From contig CAZWZH010000231.1 of NCBI GenBank assembly GCA_964638775.1, positions 1 through 31,678 of the forward strand: a stretch of 31,678 nucleotides of DNA, written 5' to 3'. Shown piece by piece: positions 1-7,796 of this stretch. Below the pieces are notes generated by a model that did not search any database, was not told where the DNA came from, and saw only the letters and a program-made list of their open reading frames with translations. The position numbers and the translations under genes were made by a program. Each line of letters begins with the position of its first letter. Within the stretch, counting starts at the first letter, position 1. This DNA comes from Azophilus sp964638775. Lineage in GTDB: Bacteria > Pseudomonadota > Gammaproteobacteria > Pseudomonadales > Azotimanducaceae.

Positions 1-1179
1 CATGTATTCGACATCGGCAAACACGCCGAAGCGCCGGGGCGCGAAGCCGGTCATGTTGATTTCGGAGTCGCCGTGCAGCATCCATTGCGCCAGGTACTTG
101 CCGCTGCCGGCGCCTTGGGCGATGCCGAAGGACGAACCGCAGCAGAGCCAGAAATTGCGCAGCCCGGCCACGGGCCCGAGCAGCGGCAACCCGTCGGGGC
201 TGTGGGAGATGGCCCCGTTGACGATGCGCCTGATGCCCGCCGGCTCGAACACCGGCATGCGCCCCATGGCGCGGGCGAGCCAGGGCATCAGGCGCTCGAG
301 ATCTTCGGTAAAGAGTTCGCTTTCGGAGTCCCAGTGCGGCAGGCCGCTCGGCGGCCAGGCTTCGGCGGGCAACGCCTCGTAGATGCCGATCAGGCCGGAC
401 TGCTGCTCCTGGCGCATGTAAGCGGAAGCGTAGGGGTCGCGGGTCACGGGGAGTTCTTCGCTTCTGCCGGCCAGTTCGGGCACCGGTCCTGAGACCAGGT
501 ATTGGTGCTGAATATTGCAGATCGGAAGGTCCGTCCCCACCATCTGCGCCACCTGCCGGGCGTAGCAACCGGCGGCGTTGACCACGGTTTCGGCAATGAC
601 GGACCCCTGTTCCGTGACCAGTTCCCATTCGCCGCCCGGCAGGGCGTTGATACCGGTCACCCGGTTGCCCCGCATGATCGCAGCACCCATATCGCGCGCG
701 CCCCTCGCCATCGCCTGGCAGAGGCCGGACGGGTCGGCATGGCCGTCATTGCGAGTCCAGGCGCCGGCCAGCACGCCATCCGTCGAGATGAACGGATTGA
801 GCCTCGCGATCTCACCGACGTCGACGATCTCCATGTGGTAGCCCACGTTGTCGGCGATTCCGCGCAGGTACCGGAACCAATCCAGGTCCCGCTCGGTGAG
901 AGCGAAGCGGACGCTGCCGCAGCCGTGCCAGCCGACGGCCTGACCGGTCAGTTGCTCCAGCTTTCGGTACAGGGAGACGCTGTATTCGTGAATCTTGGCG
1001 AGGTTGTAGTTGCCGACCAGGTTGGGGCATTGACCGGCCGCGTGCCAGGTCGAGCCGGACGTCAACTCGCCCTTCTCGATCAGCAGGACGTCGCGGCATC
1101 CCTCCGCCGCCAGGTGGTAGAGCAGGCCGACGCCCATGATGCCGCCGCCGACGATGACAATGCGCGCCTGACTCTCCAT
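1..1179 (-). CDS. Dimethylglycine/sarcosine dehydrogenase-like FAD protein, N-terminal part (cut by window edge)
   Basis: The first 393 codons are present and the 3' end lies beyond position 1. The protein opens with a Rossmann dinucleotide motif (GGGIMG, residues 11-16). This is followed by SGSTWHAAG (41-49), whose His46 matches the histidine that carries covalent FAD in dimethylglycine and sarcosine dehydrogenases. The visible part is the DAO-type flavin domain. Full-length relatives have about 800 residues and end in a folate-binding GCV_T domain, so that half should lie outside. The family oxidatively demethylates dimethylglycine or sarcosine and passes the methyl carbon to tetrahydrofolate. 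The ATG at 1179 has a GGAG six bases upstream. It is divergent from the corrinoid gene at 1504. The exact substrate (dimethylglycine, sarcosine or another N-methyl amino acid) cannot be fixed from this half. Confidence 0.85.
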   Translation of the reverse strand, partial: MESQARIVIVGGGIMGVGLLYHLAAEGCRDVLLIEKGELTSGSTWHAAGQCPNLVGNYNLAKIHEYSVSLYRKLEQLTGQAVGWHGCGSVRFALTERDLDWFRYLRGIADNVGYHMEIVDVGEIARLNPFISTDGVLAGAWTRNDGHADPSGLCQAMARGARDMGAAIMRGNRVTGINALPGGEWELVTEQGSVIAETVVNAAGCYARQVAQMVGTDLPICNIQHQYLVSGPVPELAGRSEELPVTRDPYASAYMRQEQQSGLIGIYEALPAEAWPPSGLPHWDSESELFTEDLERLMPWLARAMGRMPVFEPAGIRRIVNGAISHSPDGLPLLGPVAGLRNFWLCCGSSFGIAQGAGSGKYLAQWMLHGDSEINMTGFAPRRFGVFADVEYM

Positions 1180-1503
1180 AGCATGCTCCGTCCGCGGGAG
1201 GCGACCGCCGGAATTCTCGCGACATTCGGGGTGGACATGCAATATGCACGCGACAGCCGCCCAAAGTCCCGCGGCAACTGCGGGTCTATACGGCGGGTCT
1301 TAGTCGTCATACGACACGGGCATGGCCCAGACCGCCGCGGTGGGATTGACCCATACCCGCAACGCAGGAAGAATGCGAGCAGGCAGTCGACACCGCCACA
1401 CGGCCCGGTATTGCCATTGACTCTGCCATTCGGGCAGAGGCGGTCTTCGGGATGTCACGGCAACCCTTCGCTTCAGGATGTTTGATGGTTTGAGGCGGTT
1501 TCC
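1180..1503. other. Divergent intergenic region between the dehydrogenase and the corrinoid gene
   Basis: These 324 bases hold no supported gene. They separate two divergent genes of N-methyl metabolism and must contain both promoters. A -35-like TTGACT (1417-1422) and a perfect inverted repeat (1421-1439) lie on the corrinoid-gene side. I saw no clear cobalamin riboswitch. A ribosome binding site (GAGGCGG) precedes the ATG at 1504. Confidence 0.6.
1421..1439. promoter_or_regulatory. Perfect 7-bp inverted repeat, candidate operator
   Basis: CTCTGCC and GGCAGAG are separated by five bases (ATTCG). The repeat begins inside a TTGACT -35-like hexamer and covers the spacer. It has no following T-run, so a protein-binding site is more likely than a terminator. 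The -10 hexamer expected downstream is poor, which would suit an activated or regulated promoter. The regulator is unknown. Confidence 0.35.
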
Positions 1504-2226
<723 letters not shown>

Positions 2227-2277
2227 TGATGAAGTACTCCGGGGCGGCCCGCTGACCCGGCAAGTACGGCCCAGCAA

Positions 2278-2661
2278 TCAGGCGTACTTGTCGCCCACCG
2301 TTTCTCGCAAGGGGTGCGTGTCGTAGAGGATGGTCATCCTGACGATTTCGCCAGCGGCGTTGAAATCGAAGACATCGGCAGCATCGAAGTGAACTCGCGT
2401 GCCATCCTTCAGGGTCCAGTCGTAGCGAAAGTAGCCGATCGCCCGGGGCTGACCTCGAATGCTGGCAAGCACGTCGAAAAGCGTGATGTCGGAAGCCGAG
2501 GACGCGGCAAACACTTTCGGGAAGAACTCACGGGCGGTCAGGTCGCCCAGGAACGGCGAACTCACCCGCGCGTCTTCGGCGAACACCTCTAGCACTCCTT
2601 CGAGGTCCCCGGCGTCCAGGGCCTCGAAGTACTGCTCCAGCGACCGTTCGAGTGAACTCAT
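2278..2661 (-). CDS. NTF2-like / SnoaL-fold protein
   Basis: A 127-residue single-domain protein with the cone-shaped NTF2/SnoaL fold pattern. An N-terminal helix (LEQYFEALDAGDLEGVLEVF) is followed by alternating strands ending at VRMTILYD. Members act as small isomerases, cyclases, hydrolases or ligand-binding proteins, and the catalytic role here is unknown. I chose the ATG at 2661 because GGAGAAGGG lies directly before it. An in-frame GTG at 2676 is also possible. It is the last gene of a minus-strand set with the FAD monooxygenase (54 bases upstream) and the AhpD-like protein, so it may act on the oxygenated product. It is convergent with the corrinoid gene. Confidence 0.75.
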   Translation of the reverse strand: MSSLERSLEQYFEALDAGDLEGVLEVFAEDARVSSPFLGDLTAREFFPKVFAASSASDITLFDVLASIRGQPRAIGYFRYDWTLKDGTRVHFDAADVFDFNAAGEIVRMTILYDTHPLRETVGDKYA

Positions 2662-2715
2662 CCCTTCTCCGTGCACATTGCCATACCTGGCGTCCCGTCC
2701 GGGGGCACCGCCTGG

Positions 2716-3963
2716 TCAACCATCTTGCAACTGGCTCTTGTCGAACTGAGCGGTCTGTCGGTACCGATCGCAGATAGCTTTCAGTTCCTCTTCGCTCGCC
2801 ACATCCCGAATGTCGTCGAAGCCATCCGGTGCGCGCCGCTCGGCGATTTCCAGCACTTCGTCATGGGCATTCGCTCGATTGGCCATCACGACCCGGGCGG
2901 TGGCCGGGCGGCGCTCGGACTCGTAGGCGGCGAACGCCTCGGCGATATCGTCGTATTTCGCAATGCTGTCCGCGAGGCATCGGCAGTCGAGCACTGCCTG
3001 GGAAGCGCCGTTGGAGCCAATCGGCCACATGGGGTGAGCGGCATCGCCGAGGAGGGTCACCCGTCCGAAAGTCCAGCGATCGATCGGGTCCCGGTCGACC
3101 ATGGGAAATACCCAGACCTGCCCGGTGCGGCGGGCCAGATCGGGAACATCCAGCCAATCGAAGCGCCAGTTCTCGAAGTAAGGGAGAAACGCATCCACGC
3201 TGCTCTCCCGGTTCCAGTCCTCGCGCTCCGGCAGCGGGCTGCCCGGTTCGCCGAGCCGAGCCTCGGCAATCCAGTTGAACAGGGATCTGCCGCGTTCCTT
3301 CGCCGCGCGGGAAATCTCATAGCCGACGATCTTCGTGCGGGCATTGCCCACGGCGATCATCGTCTGGCCGCCCAACACCGGATCGGTCTCCACGGTCATG
3401 CGCCACAGCATGTTGCCGCTCCACCGTGGTGGCCCTTCGTCGGGATAGTAGCGGGCCCGCACCGCCGAGTGGATACCGTCGGCCCCGATCAGCGCATCGG
3501 CCTCGCAGGTGCCCACGGTCGCGCCGCTGTCCCGGTCGACGAACGTGGCCCGGACCCGGTCGCCAATCTGTTCGACCGCCGCGAGATGGTGATTCCAGTG
3601 CTGTGCGCCGGCACCCAAGCGCTCGCCTGCCGCGTTGGACAGAATGGTCTGCAGGTGGCCGCGGTGAATGGATATCTGGGGCCAGTTGTAGCCGGCGTTG
3701 CGACCCCTCGGTTCCGACCAGATCAGCTGCCCGAACTTGTTGAACCAGGCGTAGGTCTGCAATTCGACGCCGCTCTCAAGCAGCCGCTCCACCAGGTCAA
3801 GGCGTTCGTACTCCTTGACCGCGTGGGGCAGCACATTGATTCCGACGCCCAGTTCCCCGAGGCCGCGGCTCGATTCGAAAACCGACACCCGCACCCCGAT
3901 TTCGTGCAGGCACAGCGCTGCGGTCAGGCCCCCGATGCCGCCACCGGCAATCATGACGTGCAC
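2716..3963 (-). CDS. FAD-dependent monooxygenase, PhzS-like
   Basis: A 415-residue class A flavoprotein monooxygenase that would use NAD(P)H and O2 to hydroxylate an aromatic or enolic ring. GGGIGG (7-12) is the N-terminal FAD-binding motif. ADALIGADGIHSAVR is the DG motif that contacts FAD and NAD(P)H. LLGDAAHPMWPIGSNGA is the second FAD motif. The stretches LGVGINVLPHAV and WSEPRG are characteristic of the PhzS-like branch. There is no signal peptide or membrane segment, so it is cytosolic. The GTG at 3963 is preceded by GGGGAG at good spacing, and an ATG three codons later is the alternative. It starts 29 bases after the AhpD-like gene ends. The substrate is unknown. Confidence 0.88.
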   Translation of the reverse strand: MHVMIAGGGIGGLTAALCLHEIGVRVSVFESSRGLGELGVGINVLPHAVKEYERLDLVERLLESGVELQTYAWFNKFGQLIWSEPRGRNAGYNWPQISIHRGHLQTILSNAAGERLGAGAQHWNHHLAAVEQIGDRVRATFVDRDSGATVGTCEADALIGADGIHSAVRARYYPDEGPPRWSGNMLWRMTVETDPVLGGQTMIAVGNARTKIVGYEISRAAKERGRSLFNWIAEARLGEPGSPLPEREDWNRESSVDAFLPYFENWRFDWLDVPDLARRTGQVWVFPMVDRDPIDRWTFGRVTLLGDAAHPMWPIGSNGASQAVLDCRCLADSIAKYDDIAEAFAAYESERRPATARVVMANRANAHDEVLEIAERRAPDGFDDIRDVASEEELKAICDRYRQTAQFDKSQLQDG

Positions 3964-3992
3964 GCGACTGTCTCCCCGCCAGGCCCGTTCGG

Positions 3993-4580
3993 TTACCCGT
4001 GTTTTCCGGGCGACCAGCCCGACGTCTGCAGCAACTCTTCACCGAGCTTGCCCGGTTGGGCTTCCAGCACGGTGCCCATGCTGTCATTCCACCGGTTGAG
4101 AAACCCCATCAGCGCCACTTCGGCCAGGATTTCCACGATGGCATCGTCGCTGTAGTGCTTCTTCAACTCCGCCGCGATTTCTTCGGTGACGCCGTTGGGC
4201 ACGCTGGCTGCGGCCAGGGCGAAATCCAGCGCGGCCCGCTCGGATTCGGAGAACAGCGAGCTGGTGTTGTACTGCCACAGCGCCGCCACCTTCTCGTCGC
4301 TGGCGCCGAAGCGGCTCGCGCCCAGCGCCAAGTGCGCCTGGCAGTAGCGGCAACCGGCCGCAAAGCTCGCCATGTAACCGATCATGCGCTTGAGCTGGTT
4401 GTCGATGTGCACCGGCTCGGTCACGGCAATATTCAACTTGACGAAGGCACGGGCAATCTCCGGCCTGCGCTGCATGGTCAGTACGCTGTTCGGCGTAAAT
4501 CCGAGCGGGCCGCCGAAAAACTCGGAGAGCTTTCTCACGCTTTCATCGGCATCGGCAGGAAGAGGTTCGACGAGCGGCAT
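3993..4580 (-). CDS. Carboxymuconolactone decarboxylase / AhpD-like protein
   Basis: A 195-residue all-helical protein with the AhpD-type redox motif CRYCQAH (Cys77, Cys80, His83) inside the CMD signature GYMASFAAGCRYCQAHLALGA. Family members act as alkylhydroperoxidases or as decarboxylases of muconolactone-type intermediates. The intact CxxC favours a thiol peroxidase or redox role. The ATG at 4580 has TGGAG five bases upstream. It is the first gene of a minus-strand operon with the FAD monooxygenase and the NTF2-like protein, where it could detoxify peroxides from uncoupled flavin turnover or process a ring product. A TATACT hexamer at 4635-4630 is a plausible -10 for this operon. Confidence 0.85.
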   Translation of the reverse strand: MPLVEPLPADADESVRKLSEFFGGPLGFTPNSVLTMQRRPEIARAFVKLNIAVTEPVHIDNQLKRMIGYMASFAAGCRYCQAHLALGASRFGASDEKVAALWQYNTSSLFSESERAALDFALAAASVPNGVTEEIAAELKKHYSDDAIVEILAEVALMGFLNRWNDSMGTVLEAQPGKLGEELLQTSGWSPGKHG

Positions 4581-4629
4581 AAGTACTCCAAAGATCTGTG
4601 ACCGAAGGGGTCCTTGAGTATCGGCGTCA

Positions 4630-4635
4630 AGTATA
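4630..4635 (-). promoter_or_regulatory. Candidate -10 (TATACT) for the AhpD/monooxygenase operon
   Basis: On the minus strand TATACT matches five of six bases of the sigma-70 -10 box. It lies about 50 bases before the ATG at 4580. The -35 region (TAATTT at 17 bases) is weak, so the call is tentative. Confidence 0.3.
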
Positions 4636-4792
4636 GGGGAGCATTCGTGAGGAAATTATGTGCCTGTATTCGTATGTCTTTGCGGCGCATCGGTTCCCGC
4701 CCAGGAATATCTGCGCGGCTTGCCAACGAAGTCGGGTCAATCGCAAAGAACCGCGCGCAGGAGCGCATAACAGGCCGACCACGCAATGGTGA

Positions 4793-4798
4793 TATAAA
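4793..4798 (+). promoter_or_regulatory. Candidate -10 (TATAAA) for the GMC oxidoreductase gene
   Basis: TATAAA lies 38 bases before the GMC start codon and 14 bases before a GGGAGG ribosome-binding sequence (4813-4818). No good -35 hexamer is seen at 16-18 bases, so an activator may be needed. Confidence 0.35.
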
Positions 4799-4836
4799 AC
4801 GACCAACACTTCGGGAGGCCGAACCGGTGAACCAGC

Positions 4837-6444
4837 ATGCGTGCTGACTACGACTATGTTGTCATCGGCGCTGGTTCCGCCGGATGCGTACTCGCGAACC
4901 GCCTGTCCGCCGACCGGAACCGCCGGGTGCTCCTGCTCGAGGCCGGAGGGCGTGGCCGTTCTCCGTTCGTGGCCGTTCCCGCCGGCCTGCTGTTCGGCGC
5001 CGAGAAATTCAACTGGCTCTATCCCGGCGAACCCGACCCGTCGCGCAACGGAATTGAGGACGTATGGTCCGCCGGCAACGTGCTAGGTGGCTCGAGCGCC
5101 ATCAACGGCATGATGTTCGTGCGCGGCAACCGCCTCGACTACGATGACTGGGCACAGGCCGGTTGCCCGGGCTGGGACTACGAGAGTGTGCTGCCCTACT
5201 TTCGGCGCGTGGAAGCCTGGGAGGGCGGGAGCGATGCTTATCGCGGAGTGGGAGGGCCCGTGAGCGTGGTCAACGAGCTCGTGAGGCACCCTCTGACCGA
5301 GCAGTTCATCGCGGCAGCCGGGCATTGCGGGATTGCGCGCGCCGGAGACTACAACGGCGAGCGCCAGGACGGCGTAGGGGCGGTGCAGGCCAACATCGGC
5401 CGCGGCTGGCGCCAGTCCGCCGCCCGGGCCTACCTGCATCCCGCGCGCGGCCGGCGCAACCTGACGGTCAGAACCGGCGCTCACGTCAACCGTCTGCGGC
5501 TGGCGAACGGACGGGCGGTGGGCGTCGAATACGACAAGGGCGGCGAGACCCATCAGGCGGACTGTTCGGGAGAGGTCATCGTATGTGCAGGCGCTCTCAT
5601 CTCGCCCAAGCTGCTCATGCTGTCCGGCATCGGGCCACCTGACCAACTGCGAGCTGCCGGGGTTGCCGCACATCACGCCCTGGAGGGCGTCGGCCGCAAC
5701 CTGCGGGAACACCCGTGCATCATGCAGAACTGGGAAGTGAACGTGCCGACACTCAACAGCGAACGACCGGTCTCCTTCCGGTCCATCGGCCATGCCATCA
5801 ACTGGCTCGTTCGTGGCCGCGGACCCCTCGCCTACTGCGTGGGGCATGCCCAGGCCTTCGTACGCTCGTCCGCCGCCTCGGACCGCCCCGACCTGCAACT
5901 GGTGTTCATGCCGGTCGGCTACGCCGCAGACCGCGGCATCGACAGCTCCCGTTGGACGCTGCAGAAAAGCCCAAGAATCGGCATCGGCAGCGTCTTCCTG
6001 CACCCCGAAAACACCGGCAGCATCGAACTGCGCTCCGCCAATCCCAAGGACCCTCCGGTAATCCGGCATGAGCTCGTGGGTTCCGGCCGAGCGGTCGCCG
6101 GGCTGATCGAGGCGGGCCGCCTGGCGCGCCGTATCGTCCATGCCCGTCCGCTTGGGCGCCGGGTGGTGCGCGAGGTGGTTCCCGGGCCTGGGACGGAGGA
6201 CGATGCCGCCTGGGCAGCGTACGTGCATGCCACGGCATGGCGCGGCGACCACCCCTGCGGAACCTGCCGGATGGGTAGCGACAGTGGCGCCGTGGTCGAC
6301 CCGCAACTGCGAGTGCACGGCATCGCCGGGCTGCGCGTCATCGACGCCTCGGTGTTTCCCCGGCTGACCTCGGGCAACACCAACGCGCCAACCCTGATGG
6401 TCGCCGAGCGCGGCGCCGACCTGATACTCGGGAAGTCGTCCTGA
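4837..6444 (+). CDS. GMC-family FAD oxidoreductase (choline dehydrogenase-like)
   Basis: A 535-residue glucose-methanol-choline oxidoreductase that oxidises an alcohol to an aldehyde or acid with bound FAD. GAGSAG (11-16) begins the FAD fold. GNVLGGSSAINGMMFVRG (80-97) is GMC signature 1. GALISPKLLMLSGIGP is signature 2. Near the C-terminus HPCGTCRMG supplies the catalytic His, and SGNTNAPTLMVAERGADLI supplies the His/Asn partner segment. The length is normal for BetA-like proteins. The first in-frame start is ATG 4837, because a stop lies at 4828-4830. The strong ribosome site at 4813-4818 is better spaced for a six-codon overlapping mini-ORF (GTG 4827). Choline is possible given the methylamine genes nearby, but many GMC enzymes act on other alcohols. 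Confidence 0.9.
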   Translation: MRADYDYVVIGAGSAGCVLANRLSADRNRRVLLLEAGGRGRSPFVAVPAGLLFGAEKFNWLYPGEPDPSRNGIEDVWSAGNVLGGSSAINGMMFVRGNRLDYDDWAQAGCPGWDYESVLPYFRRVEAWEGGSDAYRGVGGPVSVVNELVRHPLTEQFIAAAGHCGIARAGDYNGERQDGVGAVQANIGRGWRQSAARAYLHPARGRRNLTVRTGAHVNRLRLANGRAVGVEYDKGGETHQADCSGEVIVCAGALISPKLLMLSGIGPPDQLRAAGVAAHHALEGVGRNLREHPCIMQNWEVNVPTLNSERPVSFRSIGHAINWLVRGRGPLAYCVGHAQAFVRSSAASDRPDLQLVFMPVGYAADRGIDSSRWTLQKSPRIGIGSVFLHPENTGSIELRSANPKDPPVIRHELVGSGRAVAGLIEAGRLARRIVHARPLGRRVVREVVPGPGTEDDAAWAAYVHATAWRGDHPCGTCRMGSDSGAVVDPQLRVHGIAGLRVIDASVFPRLTSGNTNAPTLMVAERGADLILGKSS

Positions 6445-6461
6445 TGCGGCCGGGTTGAGCC

Positions 6462-7643
6462 TTGAACCTCTCCCACCCGGCAGCCATCGCGGCAACCATC
6501 GCCATCATCGTGACTGGCGGCGGCGTGTTTTTGATTCTGCCGGTCTTTGTCGGCGCCCTGGTCGATACCGGAGGGCTCGGCAACGCGCAGGCGGGTGCCG
6601 TCGCTTCCGCCGACCTGGCGGGAATTTTCGTCGCCTCCATCGCCGCCTTGGCCTGGGTGCGCCGCGCGGACTGGCGGTGCGTCGCCCTGGTCAGTCTGGC
6701 CTGTATGGTCGCCGGCAATATCGCCTGCCTGTTCGTTGACGGTTTTGCGCCTTTGCTCGCGCTGCGCGGCGTTCTTGGCCTGGCTGCGGGAAACCTGATG
6801 GCCATTGGCATGGCTCACCTGGCGCGGGTGGACAATACCGACCGTGCCTTTGCCCTCGCCATTGCCGGCCAGGTCGCGTTCAGCACCGCCGCACTCTGGC
6901 TGCTGCCGGGGGCCGTCGCCAGCTGGGGCTTGACCGGCCTTTTCGGTCTCCTTACCGGCCTGTCCGCGTTCGGCCTGCTGGCGGCCACGAGACTCGTCCG
7001 GGGCCCCGAAACCCCGACCCGGGAGCGTGTAGTTGGGACCGTCGGCAATGGGCATGTTTTCGTGGCGCTGGCCGCCAACACCCTCTTCTTCATTGCCCAG
7101 AGCGGCGTCTGGGCCTATCTCGAGCGCATTGCGGCAGGGGCGGAACTCGCCCCGGAAGTGGTGGGCAGGACGCTGGCACTGTCCGTCAGCCTGGCACTGG
7201 TCGGCCCCGTAGCCGCCAGCCTCATCGCCGGCCGGTACGGACGCGCACTACCGCTTGCGGGTGTCGTCATCGGGCAGTTGGCCGCACTCTGGTGGTTGAA
7301 GGGACCCATGACGGCAGTCGGTTTCCTGGTCGCCGCAACGGCATTCCAGATCTTCTGGAACTTCGCGATCCCGTACCTTGTGGCCACCGTCGCTGCTCTC
7401 GACCGGGCGCACCGTCACATCGTCCTGGTCACGCCCTTTCAGGCCGCCGGCATCGCGGCTGGCCCTGCCCTGGCTGGCTACCTGGCAAACGACGGCGACC
7501 TGACGCGGGTTGTCTGGCTGGGCGGCGCGGCGCTACTGACCAGCGCTGTCCTGCTGTTGCCCTATGCCCTAAGATGGCGCGGCTGGGGAATGCAAGAGGG
7601 GCAGTCGGGTGGAAACGCCGCTGGGAGGCGGCAAACCGACTGA
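6462..7643 (+). CDS. MFS transporter
   Basis: A 393-residue inner-membrane protein with about twelve hydrophobic segments. The first spans roughly residues 5-25 (AAIAATIAIIVTGGGVFLIL), with a central polar loop near residues 178-195 (RLVRGPETPTRERV). The major facilitator superfamily couples transport of small solutes to an ion gradient or effluxes them. TTG 6462 is the only start that keeps the first membrane helix, because an in-frame TGA lies at 6456-6458. The gene begins 17 bases after the GMC oxidoreductase, so both are probably co-transcribed and this may import or export its substrate or product. The specificity is not readable from sequence. Confidence 0.82.
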   Translation: MNLSHPAAIAATIAIIVTGGGVFLILPVFVGALVDTGGLGNAQAGAVASADLAGIFVASIAALAWVRRADWRCVALVSLACMVAGNIACLFVDGFAPLLALRGVLGLAAGNLMAIGMAHLARVDNTDRAFALAIAGQVAFSTAALWLLPGAVASWGLTGLFGLLTGLSAFGLLAATRLVRGPETPTRERVVGTVGNGHVFVALAANTLFFIAQSGVWAYLERIAAGAELAPEVVGRTLALSVSLALVGPVAASLIAGRYGRALPLAGVVIGQLAALWWLKGPMTAVGFLVAATAFQIFWNFAIPYLVATVAALDRAHRHIVLVTPFQAAGIAAGPALAGYLANDGDLTRVVWLGGAALLTSAVLLLPYALRWRGWGMQEGQSGGNAAGRRQTD

Positions 7644-7796
7644 GTCCATCGGCCCGAAACGCTCGATGCGCCGGCCCGGCCGGGTGCGATAGTGCGCACA
7701 CGCAAAGGATTTCTCGCCCCCATGCAAAGGAATGGAGCCTGCGCAACCCATAAGCTGGCTGGCGCGGTCCTGAGTGCAACCTTCGGAGAGTTGGTC

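Noticed and set aside
502..1485. Long open frame on the plus strand opposite the dehydrogenase
   Set aside because: It mirrors the minus-strand dehydrogenase, which has clear FAD motifs. The plus-strand translation has no recognisable domain and arises from high GC content.
1180..1503. Possible cobalamin riboswitch before the corrinoid gene
   Set aside because: I could not find a convincing B12 box or the expected junction pairing, only a short inverted repeat.
2671..4155. 494-codon plus-strand frame
   Set aside because: It lies opposite the FAD monooxygenase, which has all expected motifs. This frame has none.
5083..7055. Long minus-strand frames opposite the GMC and MFS genes
   Set aside because: They are shadows. 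The plus-strand proteins carry GMC signatures and membrane helices.
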